Below, in pieces: positions 1 to 6,310 of a stretch of DNA of 10,281 nucleotides. Position 1 is the first letter of the stretch, and each line of letters begins with the position of its first letter. Below the pieces are notes generated by a model that was not told the origin of the DNA, searched no databases, and worked only from the letters and a program-made list of their open reading frames with translations. Source of the DNA: CAZPLZ01 sp964587525 (GTDB lineage Bacteria > Oederibacteriota > CAKKQC01); the NCBI GenBank assembly GCA_964587525.1, contig CAZPLZ010000120.1, forward strand, positions 1-10,281, written 5' to 3'. Made by a program: the position numbers and the translations under genes.

Positions 1-648
1 AATAGCGGCGATGCGGCATGACCACGTCAGCTGCCCGAGGCGCTCCGTGACGTTCTTGGCAAGACCCTCGATCGCAGCTCGCAGGGCCTTGCCCTCCAGC
101 GCCTCGTCGTAACTAGACCTGGTGCCCAAGCCCAGGAACGATCCTGTAGACGTGGTGGCCACCCCCTTGCCAGACTCCGTGTACAGGATCTGGCCAGTTT
201 GGACGTCGATGATCCGCACATCCACGACCGCCTCCGCAACCTGTCGTCTGGATTGGGCAATCAAGATATCGCTGCCCTCGGTTTTTACGCCAAACTGGGA
301 CACCGCTCCGGTCACAATCGCAGCCGCGCCCAGGAGTTTCCCCATTTTAGCCGCCGTATCAGGGTCGACAGCCCCCGTTAGACCGAATTTCTGCTCGGCC
401 AGGATCTTATCCGTTTTCGCTCGCTCGATCAGAATGAACCGGTCTGTCTTCCCAAGCTCGGTGACGAGGATGTCCGCCGACGCCGTTCCCAGGCGGGAGC
501 CATAGGTGGTCTTATTCTCAAATTCAACGATGGCCACCCGTAGGCGCGGCCCGATAATCTCTTCAGCCGGGACATACTCCGGCCCCTTTTGAGCCGTGGA
601 CGCACACCCCGCCAGCACGACGAGCGTCAAGAAGACCTGAATTTTCAC
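1..648 (-). CDS. CsgG/HfaB-family outer-membrane lipoprotein (partial, C-terminus cut by window edge)
   Basis: I translated this frame by hand: it opens with GTG at 648-646 and stays open for 216 codons to position 1, so the C-terminus is missing. The N-terminus is a short lipoprotein signal with lipobox LAGC (Cys15), so the mature protein should be lipid-anchored after signal peptidase II cleavage. Residues 37-45 (RVAIVEFEN), 61-76 (ending FILIER), the Ile-Leu-x-Glu-Gln stretch near 82-86 and 100-116 (AKMGKLLGAA then IVTGAV) follow the CsgG pattern; CsgG forms the outer-membrane secretion channel for curli in Escherichia coli, while relatives have other envelope roles. The start overlaps the dnaN stop by four bases (GTGA), and no clear Shine-Dalgarno sequence is seen, so translation is probably coupled to dnaN. 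No curlin-like partner is visible in this window, so the substrate is unknown. Family assignment is fairly secure; the function is not. Confidence 0.85.
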   Translation of the reverse strand, partial: MKIQVFLTLVVLAGCASTAQKGPEYVPAEEIIGPRLRVAIVEFENKTTYGSRLGTASADILVTELGKTDRFILIERAKTDKILAEQKFGLTGAVDPDTAAKMGKLLGAAAIVTGAVSQFGVKTEGSDILIAQSRRQVAEAVVDVRIIDVQTGQILYTESGKGVATTSTGSFLGLGTRSSYDEALEGKALRAAIEGLAKNVTERLGQLTWSCRIAAI

Positions 649-1742
649 AGACGGATCGGCATGACCACGCAGAGATAGTTCTCGTCTCCCACCGGCCGGA
701 TCACCCCCGGGGCCAGCGCCGTGGATAGCTCCAGCAAAACCTCTTTGGCATCCATGTTCTTGAGGCCGTCCATGAGAAAGCGCGCGTTGTAGGCCACCGA
801 CAAGCTCTCCCCATCATACGTCACCGGGACATCCTCCCGTGCCTCTCCCAACTCATGGCTGGCCGCAGACAGCGTGAGCGCGCCTTTCTTCACATCGATC
901 CGCACTGAACTCGACCGGTCCGCGGCGATGAGCGACGCACGCTTGGTGGCTGCCAGGAAGGCTTCTGTCTCCACGGTGACCCTCTTGTCCTGCGATTTCG
1001 GGATGACCTGCTCATAGTCGGGGAAATTCCCATCCACCAGGCGCGTGGTCAGTTGAGCATTGCCAACGGAAAACTTCGCATAGCCCTCGCCGAGGACCAC
1101 CGTCACGCCTTCCTCCCGTTGGGCGATGAGCTTGCTGAGCTCCTGCAAAGCCTTGGTGGGCACGATCGCCTCGCCTTTGCCACCAATCCCTTTAAGGGGC
1201 TGGCGGATGTAGGCGAGCCGGCGCCCGTCCGTCGTGACCATTTTCAGCTCCCCCTTCTCCCACACAATATAGGCGCCGTTCAGCACATGCCGGGTCTCAT
1301 CGGCTGAGACTGCATAGATCGTTTTGCGGATCATCCTGGTGAGGTCTTTTCCGCTGACGGTAATCTCAGCCTCATGTTTGACCTCGGGGAGTTGTGGAAA
1401 TTCATCAGGCGGCAAGCCGAGCAGTTTAATCTCAACCGCACCTGCACGCAATAACAGACGGGATGCGGAGTCAGACTCCGCTTCAATCTCCTCGGATGGC
1501 ATCTCCCATACGACATCAAGCAGCTTCTTCGCTGGGATAGTCAGTTTCCCTTCCCTTTTCACCTGTGCGGTAAGCTTAAGAACAATTCCTACCTCCAGGT
1601 CAGTCGCAGTCAGGACCATCTCCTTCTTATTCACATCGATCAGCACGTTGCCAAGGATAGGCAACGTTGGACGGGAAGACACAACACTGCTGACGGTCTC
1701 CAGAGCCTTACCCAGCTCTTCGCGGTTAACTTTCAATTCCAC
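645..1742 (-). CDS. dnaN: DNA polymerase III beta subunit (sliding clamp)
   Basis: This 365-residue protein is the ring-shaped processivity clamp that holds the replicative polymerase on DNA. Length and layout match the family: three clamp folds at about residues 1-120, 129-248 and 250-365. Recognisable stretches are LPILGNVLI (27-35), ATDLEVG (46-52), TDGRRLAYIR (171-180), NFPDYEQVIP (239-248) and the typical C-terminal end VVMPIRL, which contributes to the binding pocket for clamp-binding motifs. The start is GTG at 1742, supported by a G-rich Shine-Dalgarno run (minus-strand AGGGGGG at 1757-1751) eight bases upstream. It lies 151 bases downstream of dnaA on the same strand, the common dnaA-dnaN arrangement, and overlaps the next gene by four bases. 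The usual follower recF is absent at this position and is replaced by a CsgG-family gene. Confidence 0.98.
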   Translation of the reverse strand: MELKVNREELGKALETVSSVVSSRPTLPILGNVLIDVNKKEMVLTATDLEVGIVLKLTAQVKREGKLTIPAKKLLDVVWEMPSEEIEAESDSASRLLLRAGAVEIKLLGLPPDEFPQLPEVKHEAEITVSGKDLTRMIRKTIYAVSADETRHVLNGAYIVWEKGELKMVTTDGRRLAYIRQPLKGIGGKGEAIVPTKALQELSKLIAQREEGVTVVLGEGYAKFSVGNAQLTTRLVDGNFPDYEQVIPKSQDKRVTVETEAFLAATKRASLIAADRSSSVRIDVKKGALTLSAASHELGEAREDVPVTYDGESLSVAYNARFLMDGLKNMDAKEVLLELSTALAPGVIRPVGDENYLCVVMPIRL

Positions 1743-1893
1743 TCTTGTTACCCCCCTACATCACAGCCTTCAACAGTCTACTATGTCTGCTAAAGAAGAA
1801 TATAGTCGTAGTAGGAAGTGGAGAAACGCGGAAAACAAATATTAGGCTGTGTCTGATACACCTTCGTATGTGAAAAGTCTGTGAACAAGATTT
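1743..1893 (-). other. dnaA-dnaN intergenic region with weak DnaA boxes and a trio-like repeat
   Basis: No gene is seen here. Read on the minus strand, two near-consensus DnaA boxes lie one helical turn apart: TTGTTCACA (1888-1880) and CTTTTCACA (1877-1869). Further along are an AT-rich patch (about 1831-1845), a degenerate box TTCTCCACT (1825-1817), a two-base spacer, and then CTACTACGACTA (1814-1803), which resembles the DnaA-trio of Bacillus subtilis, where the unwinding site also sits between dnaA and dnaN. The boxes are imperfect, so this could be an accessory origin element or a relic. A TATATT hexamer at 1805-1800 could also be a -10 element for dnaN, but no convincing -35 accompanies it. 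Confidence 0.35.
1751..1757 (-). promoter_or_regulatory. Ribosome binding site of dnaN
   Basis: The minus strand reads AGGGGGG, followed by an eight-base spacer before the GTG at 1742. It supports the non-ATG start of dnaN. Confidence 0.6.
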
Positions 1894-3246
1894 TTACATA
1901 TCCAGTGATCGTCTGATCTCATCAAGATGGGTTTTGGTCCGGGGGTTGTCCCCAATCATGCGCTTAATCTTCTCGATAGCGTGTACACAGGTTGAATGAT
2001 CCCGCCCACCGAATTGCTCACCTATGACCTGGTGTGATGAGCCTAGGATCTCTCGGCACAGATACATGGCGATCTGGCGTGGGTAGGCCACCGCCTCGGT
2101 TCGGGTTCGTTCGGACAGGAGGGATGCCTCCAGCGAGAAGTGGCGGGCGACGGCAGCCTGAATGCGCTCAAATGTGCGTGGCGGCTTGTGGGCGGAGAGG
2201 AGATCGCGCAGGGCTTCTTTGGCCAGTTCAGCGGACAGAGGCTGGCCGGTGATACCCGAGAATGCGATCACGCGGTTAAGTGCGCCTTCGAGCTCGCGGA
2301 TGTTGGACTGCACCGCTTCGGCGATGATGGAGAACACCTCTTCAGGCACAGTTCGACGCTCAATCTCAGCTTTTTTCTTTAGAATGGCAGTCCGGGTCTC
2401 AAGATCAGGCGCCAGGAGGTCTGCGACCAGGCCGCCCTGGAATCGTGAGCGCAGGCGTTCTTCGACCTTAATCTCCTTCGGGGGCGTATCGGATGTTGCC
2501 ACGACCTGGTGTTGCACCGAGAGGAGGTCGTTGAAGGTGTGGAAGAACTCATCCTGGGTGCCTTCTTTTCCTTGTAGGAATTGGATGTCATCAATCAACA
2601 GGAGGTCTACATTGCGGTACTTCCGGCGGAATACGGGTGTGCTTTGGTCCCGGATAGCCATGATCATGTCGTTGGTGAACTTTTCTGACGTCGTGTACAT
2701 CACGCGTTTTTGCGGGTGGCAGGCCTTGACGTAGTTCCCGATGGCGTGGAGCAGGTGCGTCTTGCCCAGTCCTACCCCGCCATACAGGAAGAGTGGATTG
2801 TGGGCCTTGCCGAGCTTTTCGGCAACGCCCTGAGCTGCGGCGTGCGCAAACCGGTTGCTGTTGCCCACGACGAAGGCTTCGAACGCATACTTGGGGTTGA
2901 GTGGCAGCCCACCGTCGTCACCGAGATGTTGGGACCGAGGGGGCTTCTGTTGAGCAGGTGCCGTGGTGGCCACGTGGCTGAACAGAACCCCTTGGTGTGG
3001 CACGTCAAGTTCAAACCAGACGGTGATGGGCTGCGCTGCCACCTGGCTTAGAACTTCTTCGATCTTCGCTTGGCAGTTCTTGGCGAGGTAGGTCTTTTGC
3101 AGGTCATTGCTGACCCCCAGGACCAGCGTGTTTCCTTCAAGTTTAAGGGGCCGCAGAGGCGCGACCCAGGCCTCGAGTTGGGGCTTGGGGAGGTGTCCCT
3201 CCAGCGCCAGCAGTGTCTCTCCCCAGAGTGCGTTCGGCTCAGCCAT
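1894..3246 (-). CDS. dnaA: Chromosomal replication initiator protein DnaA
   Basis: This 450-residue AAA+ protein binds DnaA boxes, forms an ATP-dependent filament and opens the origin. The N-terminal helicase-loading domain begins with the typical ALWGETLLALEGHL (6-19). A short linker (about 82-115) precedes the ATPase domain: Walker A GGVGLGKTH (156-164), Walker B LLLIDDIQF (215-223), ATSDTPP (250-256) and the RLRSRFQGGL arginine-finger region (264-273). The C-terminal DNA-binding domain carries the signature GGRDHSTCVHAIEKI (413-427), slightly variant from the usual HTTV(L/M)HA form. I chose ATG 3246 because it begins at the conserved N-terminus and has GGGGGA five bases upstream; a GTG eight codons further out (3270) lies inside a DnaA box. 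The promoter and DnaA boxes immediately upstream suggest autoregulation. Confidence 0.98.
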   Translation of the reverse strand: MAEPNALWGETLLALEGHLPKPQLEAWVAPLRPLKLEGNTLVLGVSNDLQKTYLAKNCQAKIEEVLSQVAAQPITVWFELDVPHQGVLFSHVATTAPAQQKPPRSQHLGDDGGLPLNPKYAFEAFVVGNSNRFAHAAAQGVAEKLGKAHNPLFLYGGVGLGKTHLLHAIGNYVKACHPQKRVMYTTSEKFTNDMIMAIRDQSTPVFRRKYRNVDLLLIDDIQFLQGKEGTQDEFFHTFNDLLSVQHQVVATSDTPPKEIKVEERLRSRFQGGLVADLLAPDLETRTAILKKKAEIERRTVPEEVFSIIAEAVQSNIRELEGALNRVIAFSGITGQPLSAELAKEALRDLLSAHKPPRTFERIQAAVARHFSLEASLLSERTRTEAVAYPRQIAMYLCREILGSSHQVIGEQFGGRDHSTCVHAIEKIKRMIGDNPRTKTHLDEIRRSLDM

Positions 3247-3287
3247 GCTTATCCCCCGTGGGTTGTCCACAACCTGTTGATAAAGTG

Positions 3288-3316
3288 TTTATAAGTCTGC
3301 CATTTCCCGATCACAA
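3288..3316 (-). promoter_or_regulatory. Probable dnaA promoter
   Basis: On the minus strand, TTGTGA (3316-3311) and TATAAA (3293-3288) are separated by exactly 17 bases, giving a good sigma-70-type promoter with a start expected near 3281. Box-like sequences overlap or touch it: reverse TGTTTATAA (3286-3294) covers the -10, GCATCCACA (3318-3326) abuts the -35, reverse TGTTGATAA (3275-3283) lies over the expected start, and TTGTCCACA (3263-3271) is in the leader. Bound DnaA would be expected to repress transcription. Confidence 0.6.
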
Positions 3317-3347
3317 AGCATCCACAACTTAGACACAACTATTCACA

Positions 3348-3372
3348 GCACCCCTTATTTACCTTATTTTTA
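3348..3372 (+). other. Candidate DNA unwinding element with DnaA-trio pattern
   Basis: Immediately after the box CTATTCACA comes the GC-rich spacer GCACCCC (3348-3354), then the triplets TTA TTT ACC TTA TTT TTA (3355-3372). Five of the six have a complement of the 3'-(G/A)A(T/A)-5' type described for DnaA-trios, the elements that guide DnaA onto single-stranded DNA in Bacillus subtilis. The same AT-rich tract is a tandem 9-mer, CCTTATTTA then CCTTATTTT (3353-3370). Order and spacing match the box, GC-spacer, trio layout, but the trios are AT-rich and could match partly by chance. Confidence 0.5.
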
Positions 3373-3535
3373 GACAGTTCACCCCCCTTCGGTTATCCAC
3401 AAGTTGTTAACTATTATCCACACCCCTGAGTCCCTATCCTCCCACCGAGTCCTTAGCTTTTGAGTCGGACCTCAAGCACCCTTCAAGGGAGCCTCGCTGG
3501 GAGCCGCACATCGGCACGCCCATGGAGAGGACCTT

Positions 3536-3656
3536 AAAAACATCCTGTCGCCAGCTAACTGTCCCTCTCGATGAGTCGAGGGCAAAAATGTGGTTCCCTT
3601 AGCGGAGGTCATGACCACTGAAAGGAACGACAGCACGCCAGCTTCAAGGATGCGTT
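3536..3656 (-). ncRNA. Candidate structured small RNA of unknown family
   Basis: A good minus-strand promoter would start a transcript near 3656. The first bases contain CATCCT (3652-3647), which is complementary to AGGATG at 3546-3541, directly followed by TTTTT (3540-3536). Inside lie CTGTC and GACAG arms that can pair, the palindrome GGTCATGACC (plus strand 3608-3617), and a hairpin with CCCTCGA and TCG..AGGG arms around 3570-3590. The segment AGCTGGCG occurs twice, symmetrically placed within the internal loop. The overall shape (closing stem, large internal loop, apical hairpins, about 120 nt) is loosely like a 6S-type RNA, but the closing stem is short and I recognise no family. It could simply be a leader of the dnaA transcript. 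Confidence 0.25.
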
Positions 3657-3659
3657 CGG

Positions 3660-3688
3660 GATATACAGAATGTCTAATCACTTGTCAA
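3660..3688 (-). promoter_or_regulatory. Minus-strand promoter upstream of the candidate RNA and dnaA
   Basis: The minus strand shows a perfect TTGACA (3688-3683), a 17-base spacer and TATATC (3665-3660; four of six consensus bases). No supported gene begins right behind it, so it would drive a small RNA or a second, distal dnaA transcript that crosses the origin. Confidence 0.5.
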
Positions 3689-3690
3689 GT
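3680..3690. repeat. 11-base palindrome between divergent promoters
   Basis: The plus strand reads ACTTGTCAAGT, a five-base-arm palindrome around a central T, covering the minus-strand -35 hexamer and lying 23 bases upstream of the comM -10. It could be a regulator site or coincidence. Confidence 0.3.
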
Positions 3691-3713
3691 CGTAACGATC
3701 TTTGGAAGGCGGA

Positions 3714-3719
3714 TATAAT
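3714..3719 (+). promoter_or_regulatory. -10 element of comM, implying a near-leaderless transcript
   Basis: A perfect TATAAT ends ten bases before the comM ATG. Transcription would begin about 3726, giving at most a few leader bases. No convincing -35 lies 16-18 bases upstream; TTGTCA at 3682-3687 is too far (26-base spacing). Confidence 0.45.
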
Positions 3720-3729
3720 CTTACCTTGA

Positions 3730-5280
3730 ATGACATCCGCACAGGGCTCCACTGCGAAAATCCACGCGGCTTCCGTCCTGGGCATCAACGGTTATCTCGT
3801 CGAAGTCGAGGTGGACCTCGCAGGTGGCTTGCCACATTTCACCATGGTTGGGCTGCCCGATGCGGCGGTGAGGGAGAGCAGAGAGCGGGTGCGCGCCGCC
3901 ATTAAGAATGCCGATCTGGAGTTCCCGGTCAAACGGATCACGGTGAACCTCGCTCCTGCGGACCTGCGCAAAGAGGGACCCAAATTCGATCTCCCGATCG
4001 CGCTCGGCGTGCTGGCGGCTTCGGGACAGGTGAAGCCCGAGGCGCTCGCCGGGGTGGCAGTCTTGGGTGAGCTCTCTCTGACCGGCGAGATCCGCCCCGT
4101 GCACGGCGTGCTGCCGGCCATGATGGCGGTGAAGGAGGCTGGGTTTACATCTGTACTCCTGCCGGAGGGGAACTCGGCCGAGGCCGCGGCGGTGAACGGC
4201 CTGGACTGTTACCCGGTTAGGACGCTGCTACAATGCGTGGCCCACCTGACGGGCGAGGCACCGCTGACGCCATCCCGGGTCTCCGTTAAGAAAGGGGCGA
4301 ACCGCAGGGTGGACACGACCGAAGCTGATTTCGCGGAAGTTCGTGGCCAAGAACATGTCAAGCGAGCGTTGGAGATCGCCGCCGCCGGCGGTCACAACGT
4401 CCTTCTGCTTGGCCCGCCGGGAGTCGGCAAGACCATGCTGGCTCGTCGCCTCCCTGGAATCCTGCCTCCGCTGACACATGAGGAAGCCCTCGAGATCACC
4501 AAGATCCACTCTGTGGCGGGGCTCCTGACCGAAGGTCCAGGCCTCCTGTACACCCGGCCCTTCCGGTCGCCGCATCATACGATCTCGGATGCGGGTCTGA
4601 TTGGCGGAGGCTCCACGCCGCACGTTGGCGAGGTTTCCTTGGCGCATCTGGGGATCCTCTTTCTGGACGAGCTGCCGGAATTCAAGCGCCACGTTCTGGA
4701 GGGCTTACGGCAACCACTTGAAGACGGCAAGGTGATGATTGTCCGGACCGGCTACTCCGTGGAGTATCCTGCCCGCATCAGCCTGGTCGCCGCTATGAAC
4801 CCCTGCCCCTGCGGGCACTTGACCAACCCGCGGAAGAGCTGCCGTTGTACACCGCAGGAGATCAAGACCTACCACGCCCGGATCTCTGGTCCCCTGTTGG
4901 ATCGCATCGACCTCCATGTCGAAGTGCCGGCCATGTCTTTTCAGGAGATGTCCCAAGGCCGGGAGGGAGAAGCGTCCAAAGCGATCGCAGCCCGGGTACA
5001 AGCGGCGCGAAAGCGGCAGGCCGGCCGTCTGCGCGGCGCGCGGATCCACATGAATGCCCAGATGTCTGGTACCCACGTGCGAAAGTACTGCGTGCTGGAT
5101 GCCGAAATGTCCGAGCTACTTGGCTCCGCGGTGGAGCAGTTCGGGTTGTCGGCCCGCGCATACGACCGGGTGCTCAAAGTGGCCCGCACGATCGCCGATC
5201 TGGAAGGGGTGGAGCACCTCGGTGCCGCGCATGTGGCGGAGGCTTTGCAGTACCGGGTCCTCGACCGTGGAGGATGGTGA
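3730..5280 (+). CDS. comM: ComM/YifB-family Mg-chelatase-like AAA+ ATPase
   Basis: The 516-residue product has the full family length and order: an N-terminal Lon-protease-like domain (about 10-170, opening with the typical GYLVEVEVDL and TMVGLPDAAVRESRERVRAA), then a magnesium-chelatase-type AAA+ core with Walker A GPPGVGKT (228-235) and Walker B ILFLDELPEF (309-318), a four-cysteine cluster (Cys359, 361, 371, 373) and a C-terminal helical domain. In naturally transformable bacteria ComM is a hexameric helicase that promotes branch migration while incoming DNA is integrated; many non-competent species keep it. An in-frame TGA at 3727-3729 immediately precedes the ATG, so the start cannot lie further upstream, and there is no well-placed Shine-Dalgarno sequence, which agrees with a near-leaderless mRNA. 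The next gene follows after six bases in the same frame. Confidence 0.95.
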   Translation: MTSAQGSTAKIHAASVLGINGYLVEVEVDLAGGLPHFTMVGLPDAAVRESRERVRAAIKNADLEFPVKRITVNLAPADLRKEGPKFDLPIALGVLAASGQVKPEALAGVAVLGELSLTGEIRPVHGVLPAMMAVKEAGFTSVLLPEGNSAEAAAVNGLDCYPVRTLLQCVAHLTGEAPLTPSRVSVKKGANRRVDTTEADFAEVRGQEHVKRALEIAAAGGHNVLLLGPPGVGKTMLARRLPGILPPLTHEEALEITKIHSVAGLLTEGPGLLYTRPFRSPHHTISDAGLIGGGSTPHVGEVSLAHLGILFLDELPEFKRHVLEGLRQPLEDGKVMIVRTGYSVEYPARISLVAAMNPCPCGHLTNPRKSCRCTPQEIKTYHARISGPLLDRIDLHVEVPAMSFQEMSQGREGEASKAIAARVQAARKRQAGRLRGARIHMNAQMSGTHVRKYCVLDAEMSELLGSAVEQFGLSARAYDRVLKVARTIADLEGVEHLGAAHVAEALQYRVLDRGGW

Positions 5281-5286
5281 TCCAAC

Positions 5287-6102
5287 TTGAGGATTCTGCA
5301 TTCCGAGGTTCGAGTCGCGTCCGCCGCTCACCCTATCGTGAAGCTGGCCCGCGCCCTGGGGACTCCGCATGGGCGCAAGAAACACGGGCTCGTGCTCCTG
5401 GAGGGGGTGCGGGCGGCTGAGGCTGCGCTGCAGACCGGCTCTCGGGTGAAGGCGGCCCTGCTCACGCCTGAAACTCTGACCGCCCCGCAGAATGAGTCGC
5501 TGGTCCGGCGTCTCGAAACAGCTCATGTGCCGGCTTACCAGCTGCCGGATGCGCTGTACCGCACGGTCTCGCAAGTGGAGGCGCCGCAGGGGATTGCCTT
5601 GCTCTGCACGCCTCCCCGACTCACCCTGGCTGAGGCGCTGCGCAGCGAATTCGTGCTCGTGGCGGACCGTTTGCAGGATCCGGGCAACCTGGGAACGCTG
5701 CTGCGCTTGGCACAAGCCTTCGGGGTGGATGCGGTCATCACGACCCGCAGCACGGTTGAGGTCTCCAATCCCAAGGCCGTGCGGGCGGCGGCCGGTGTCT
5801 GGCCGGGGCTGGCGGTGGCGGAGGGCGCAGCCCCGGAGCGGCTCAGTGCTGAACTAACTGAGCGCGGGTTTAGGGTGCTTGTGAGCGATCCGCTTGGGCC
5901 GCACGATTTTCGCAAACCCTTCTGGAGCGATCGTGTGGCGCTGGTGCTGGGAAGCGAGGCCCACGGGGTGGGCAGGGAATTGCGCGGTATAGCCGCTGCG
6001 GGCGTGCGGGTTCCCCTGAGTGATAAAGTGGAATCGCTGAACGTTGCCGCCGCGGCTGCCATCCTCTTGGCCGAGGCTGCCCGCCAACGCGGCGGCTTGT
6101 AG
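5287..6102 (+). CDS. TrmH/SpoU-family RNA 2'-O-ribose methyltransferase
   Basis: This 271-residue enzyme belongs to the SPOUT (trefoil-knot) class that methylates ribose 2'-O positions of tRNA or rRNA with S-adenosylmethionine. An N-terminal substrate-binding region (about 8-105, RVASAAHPIVKLARAL then HGLVLLEGVRAAEAAL) precedes the SpoU domain. Its three motifs are intact: DPGNLGTLLRLA (131-142, with the family Asn and Arg), VLGSEAHGVG (220-229) and VPLSDKVESLNVAAAAAI (242-259). The exact target RNA cannot be told from sequence. The frame is closed by the comM stop at 5278-5280, so the start must lie just after it; the TTG at 5287 is the only common initiation codon that keeps the conserved N-terminus. 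GGAGG at 5269-5273 is a rather distant ribosome site (13 bases). It is probably co-transcribed with comM. Confidence 0.93.
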   Translation: MRILHSEVRVASAAHPIVKLARALGTPHGRKKHGLVLLEGVRAAEAALQTGSRVKAALLTPETLTAPQNESLVRRLETAHVPAYQLPDALYRTVSQVEAPQGIALLCTPPRLTLAEALRSEFVLVADRLQDPGNLGTLLRLAQAFGVDAVITTRSTVEVSNPKAVRAAAGVWPGLAVAEGAAPERLSAELTERGFRVLVSDPLGPHDFRKPFWSDRVALVLGSEAHGVGRELRGIAAAGVRVPLSDKVESLNVAAAAAILLAEAARQRGGL

Positions 6103-6156
6103 ACTCGCAGACTCGTCTCGGTAAAGGATGGTCACCCATAATTCAGATATCGCCAC
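6100..6156 (+). repeat. Imperfect tandem intergenic repeat, copy 1
   Basis: About 57 bases starting at the trmH-like stop (TAGACTCGCAGACTCG) recur 75 bases downstream with scattered substitutions and one length change. It ends in the stem of a strong hairpin. No coding function is likely. Confidence 0.65.
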
Positions 6157-6167
6157 CTTCGGTGGCG
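6151..6167. repeat. Strong hairpin downstream of the methyltransferase gene
   Basis: CGCCACC-TTC-GGTGGCG forms a perfect seven-base-pair stem with a tiny loop. It is followed by GC-rich sequence, not a T run, so it is not a standard intrinsic terminator, though it may protect or pause the comM operon transcript's 3' end. Confidence 0.5.
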
Positions 6168-6174
6168 CCGACCG

Positions 6175-6230
6175 TAGGCTCGCAGACTCGCCTCGGCAAT
6201 GGATGGTACCCCACAATTCAAAATTGCCAC
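6175..6230 (+). repeat. Imperfect tandem intergenic repeat, copy 2
   Basis: About 56 bases (opening TAGGCTCGCAGACTCG) match the copy at 6100-6156. A further short CCGTAGGC match at 6239-6246 suggests the remains of a third unit. The repeats and the flanks to 6261 fill the gene-free gap between the methyltransferase gene and the small gene. Confidence 0.65.
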
Positions 6231-6261
6231 ATGCACCGGCCGTAGGCGAAGTTTTTCAACG

Positions 6262-6290
6262 TTGACAGGCCGATAGTCGGGTGATAGTGT
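6262..6290 (+). promoter_or_regulatory. Promoter of the YqzL-like small gene
   Basis: A perfect TTGACA (6262-6267) is followed by GATAGT (6283-6288, 15-base spacing) or TAGTGT (6285-6290, 17-base spacing). Transcription would start near 6295-6297, which excludes the GTG at 6281 as a start and favours the GTG at 6311. Confidence 0.5.
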
Positions 6291-6310
6291 TTTGGGAAAG
6301 GTTTAGAGCC

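Larger units (their letters stand above)
3263..3422. other. oriC: Probable chromosomal origin oriC (DnaA-box cluster)
   Basis: Two perfect DnaA boxes TTATCCACA lie on the plus strand at 3393-3401 and 3414-3422, start-to-start 21 bases, about two helical turns. Near-consensus boxes (one mismatch to TTATNCACA) are TTGTCCACA (3263-3271), TTAGACACA (3329-3337), CTATTCACA (3339-3347) and reverse-strand boxes at 3275-3283 and 3286-3294; GCATCCACA (3318-3326) has two mismatches. The three boxes at 3318, 3329 and 3339 are spaced 11 and 10 bases, so they lie on one helix face. The cluster sits directly upstream of dnaA, and genes on both sides run away from it. These facts together make an origin likely; no experiment or skew calculation backs it here. 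Confidence 0.8.
3423..3729. other. Gene-free stretch between oriC boxes and comM
   Basis: I see no credible protein gene in these 307 bases. They contain small dyads, such as CCCTT-C-AAGGG at 3479-3489, two direct GGGAGCC copies (3487-3493 and 3500-3506), and the minus-strand promoter and structured segment described separately. The right end holds a short palindrome and a -10 element facing comM. Confidence 0.6.

Noticed and set aside
3247..3270. Earlier GTG start for dnaA at 3270
   Set aside because: It adds eight non-conserved residues and sits in a DnaA box, whereas ATG 3246 has a close G-rich ribosome site and the conserved N-terminus.
3472..3681. 69-codon minus-strand open frame in the origin gap
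   Set aside because: It begins within a promoter spacer region, resembles no family, and overlaps the structured segment; its composition gives no coding signal.
3423..3729. Known RNAs (4.5S, tmRNA, RNase P, common riboswitches)
   Set aside because: I looked for their conserved cores, such as the GGAAG-type SRP loop, the RNase P conserved motifs and cobalamin or c-di-GMP boxes, and found none.
6151..6167. Intrinsic terminator for the comM-methyltransferase operon
   Set aside because: The stem is strong but no T run follows on the plus strand, nor an obvious one on the minus strand.
5854..6216. 120-codon minus-strand open frame over the repeats
   Set aside because: Its product contains two similar segments only because it reads through the tandem DNA repeat, and it is antisense to the conserved C-terminus of the methyltransferase.
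6100..6246. Possible CRISPR array
   Set aside because: Only two diverged copies of about 56 bases with an 18-base gap; units are too long and imperfect and no cas gene is present.
6281..6310. Earlier GTG start for the YqzL-like gene
   Set aside because: It falls within the promoter (upstream of the expected transcript start); GTG 6311 has a better ribosome site.
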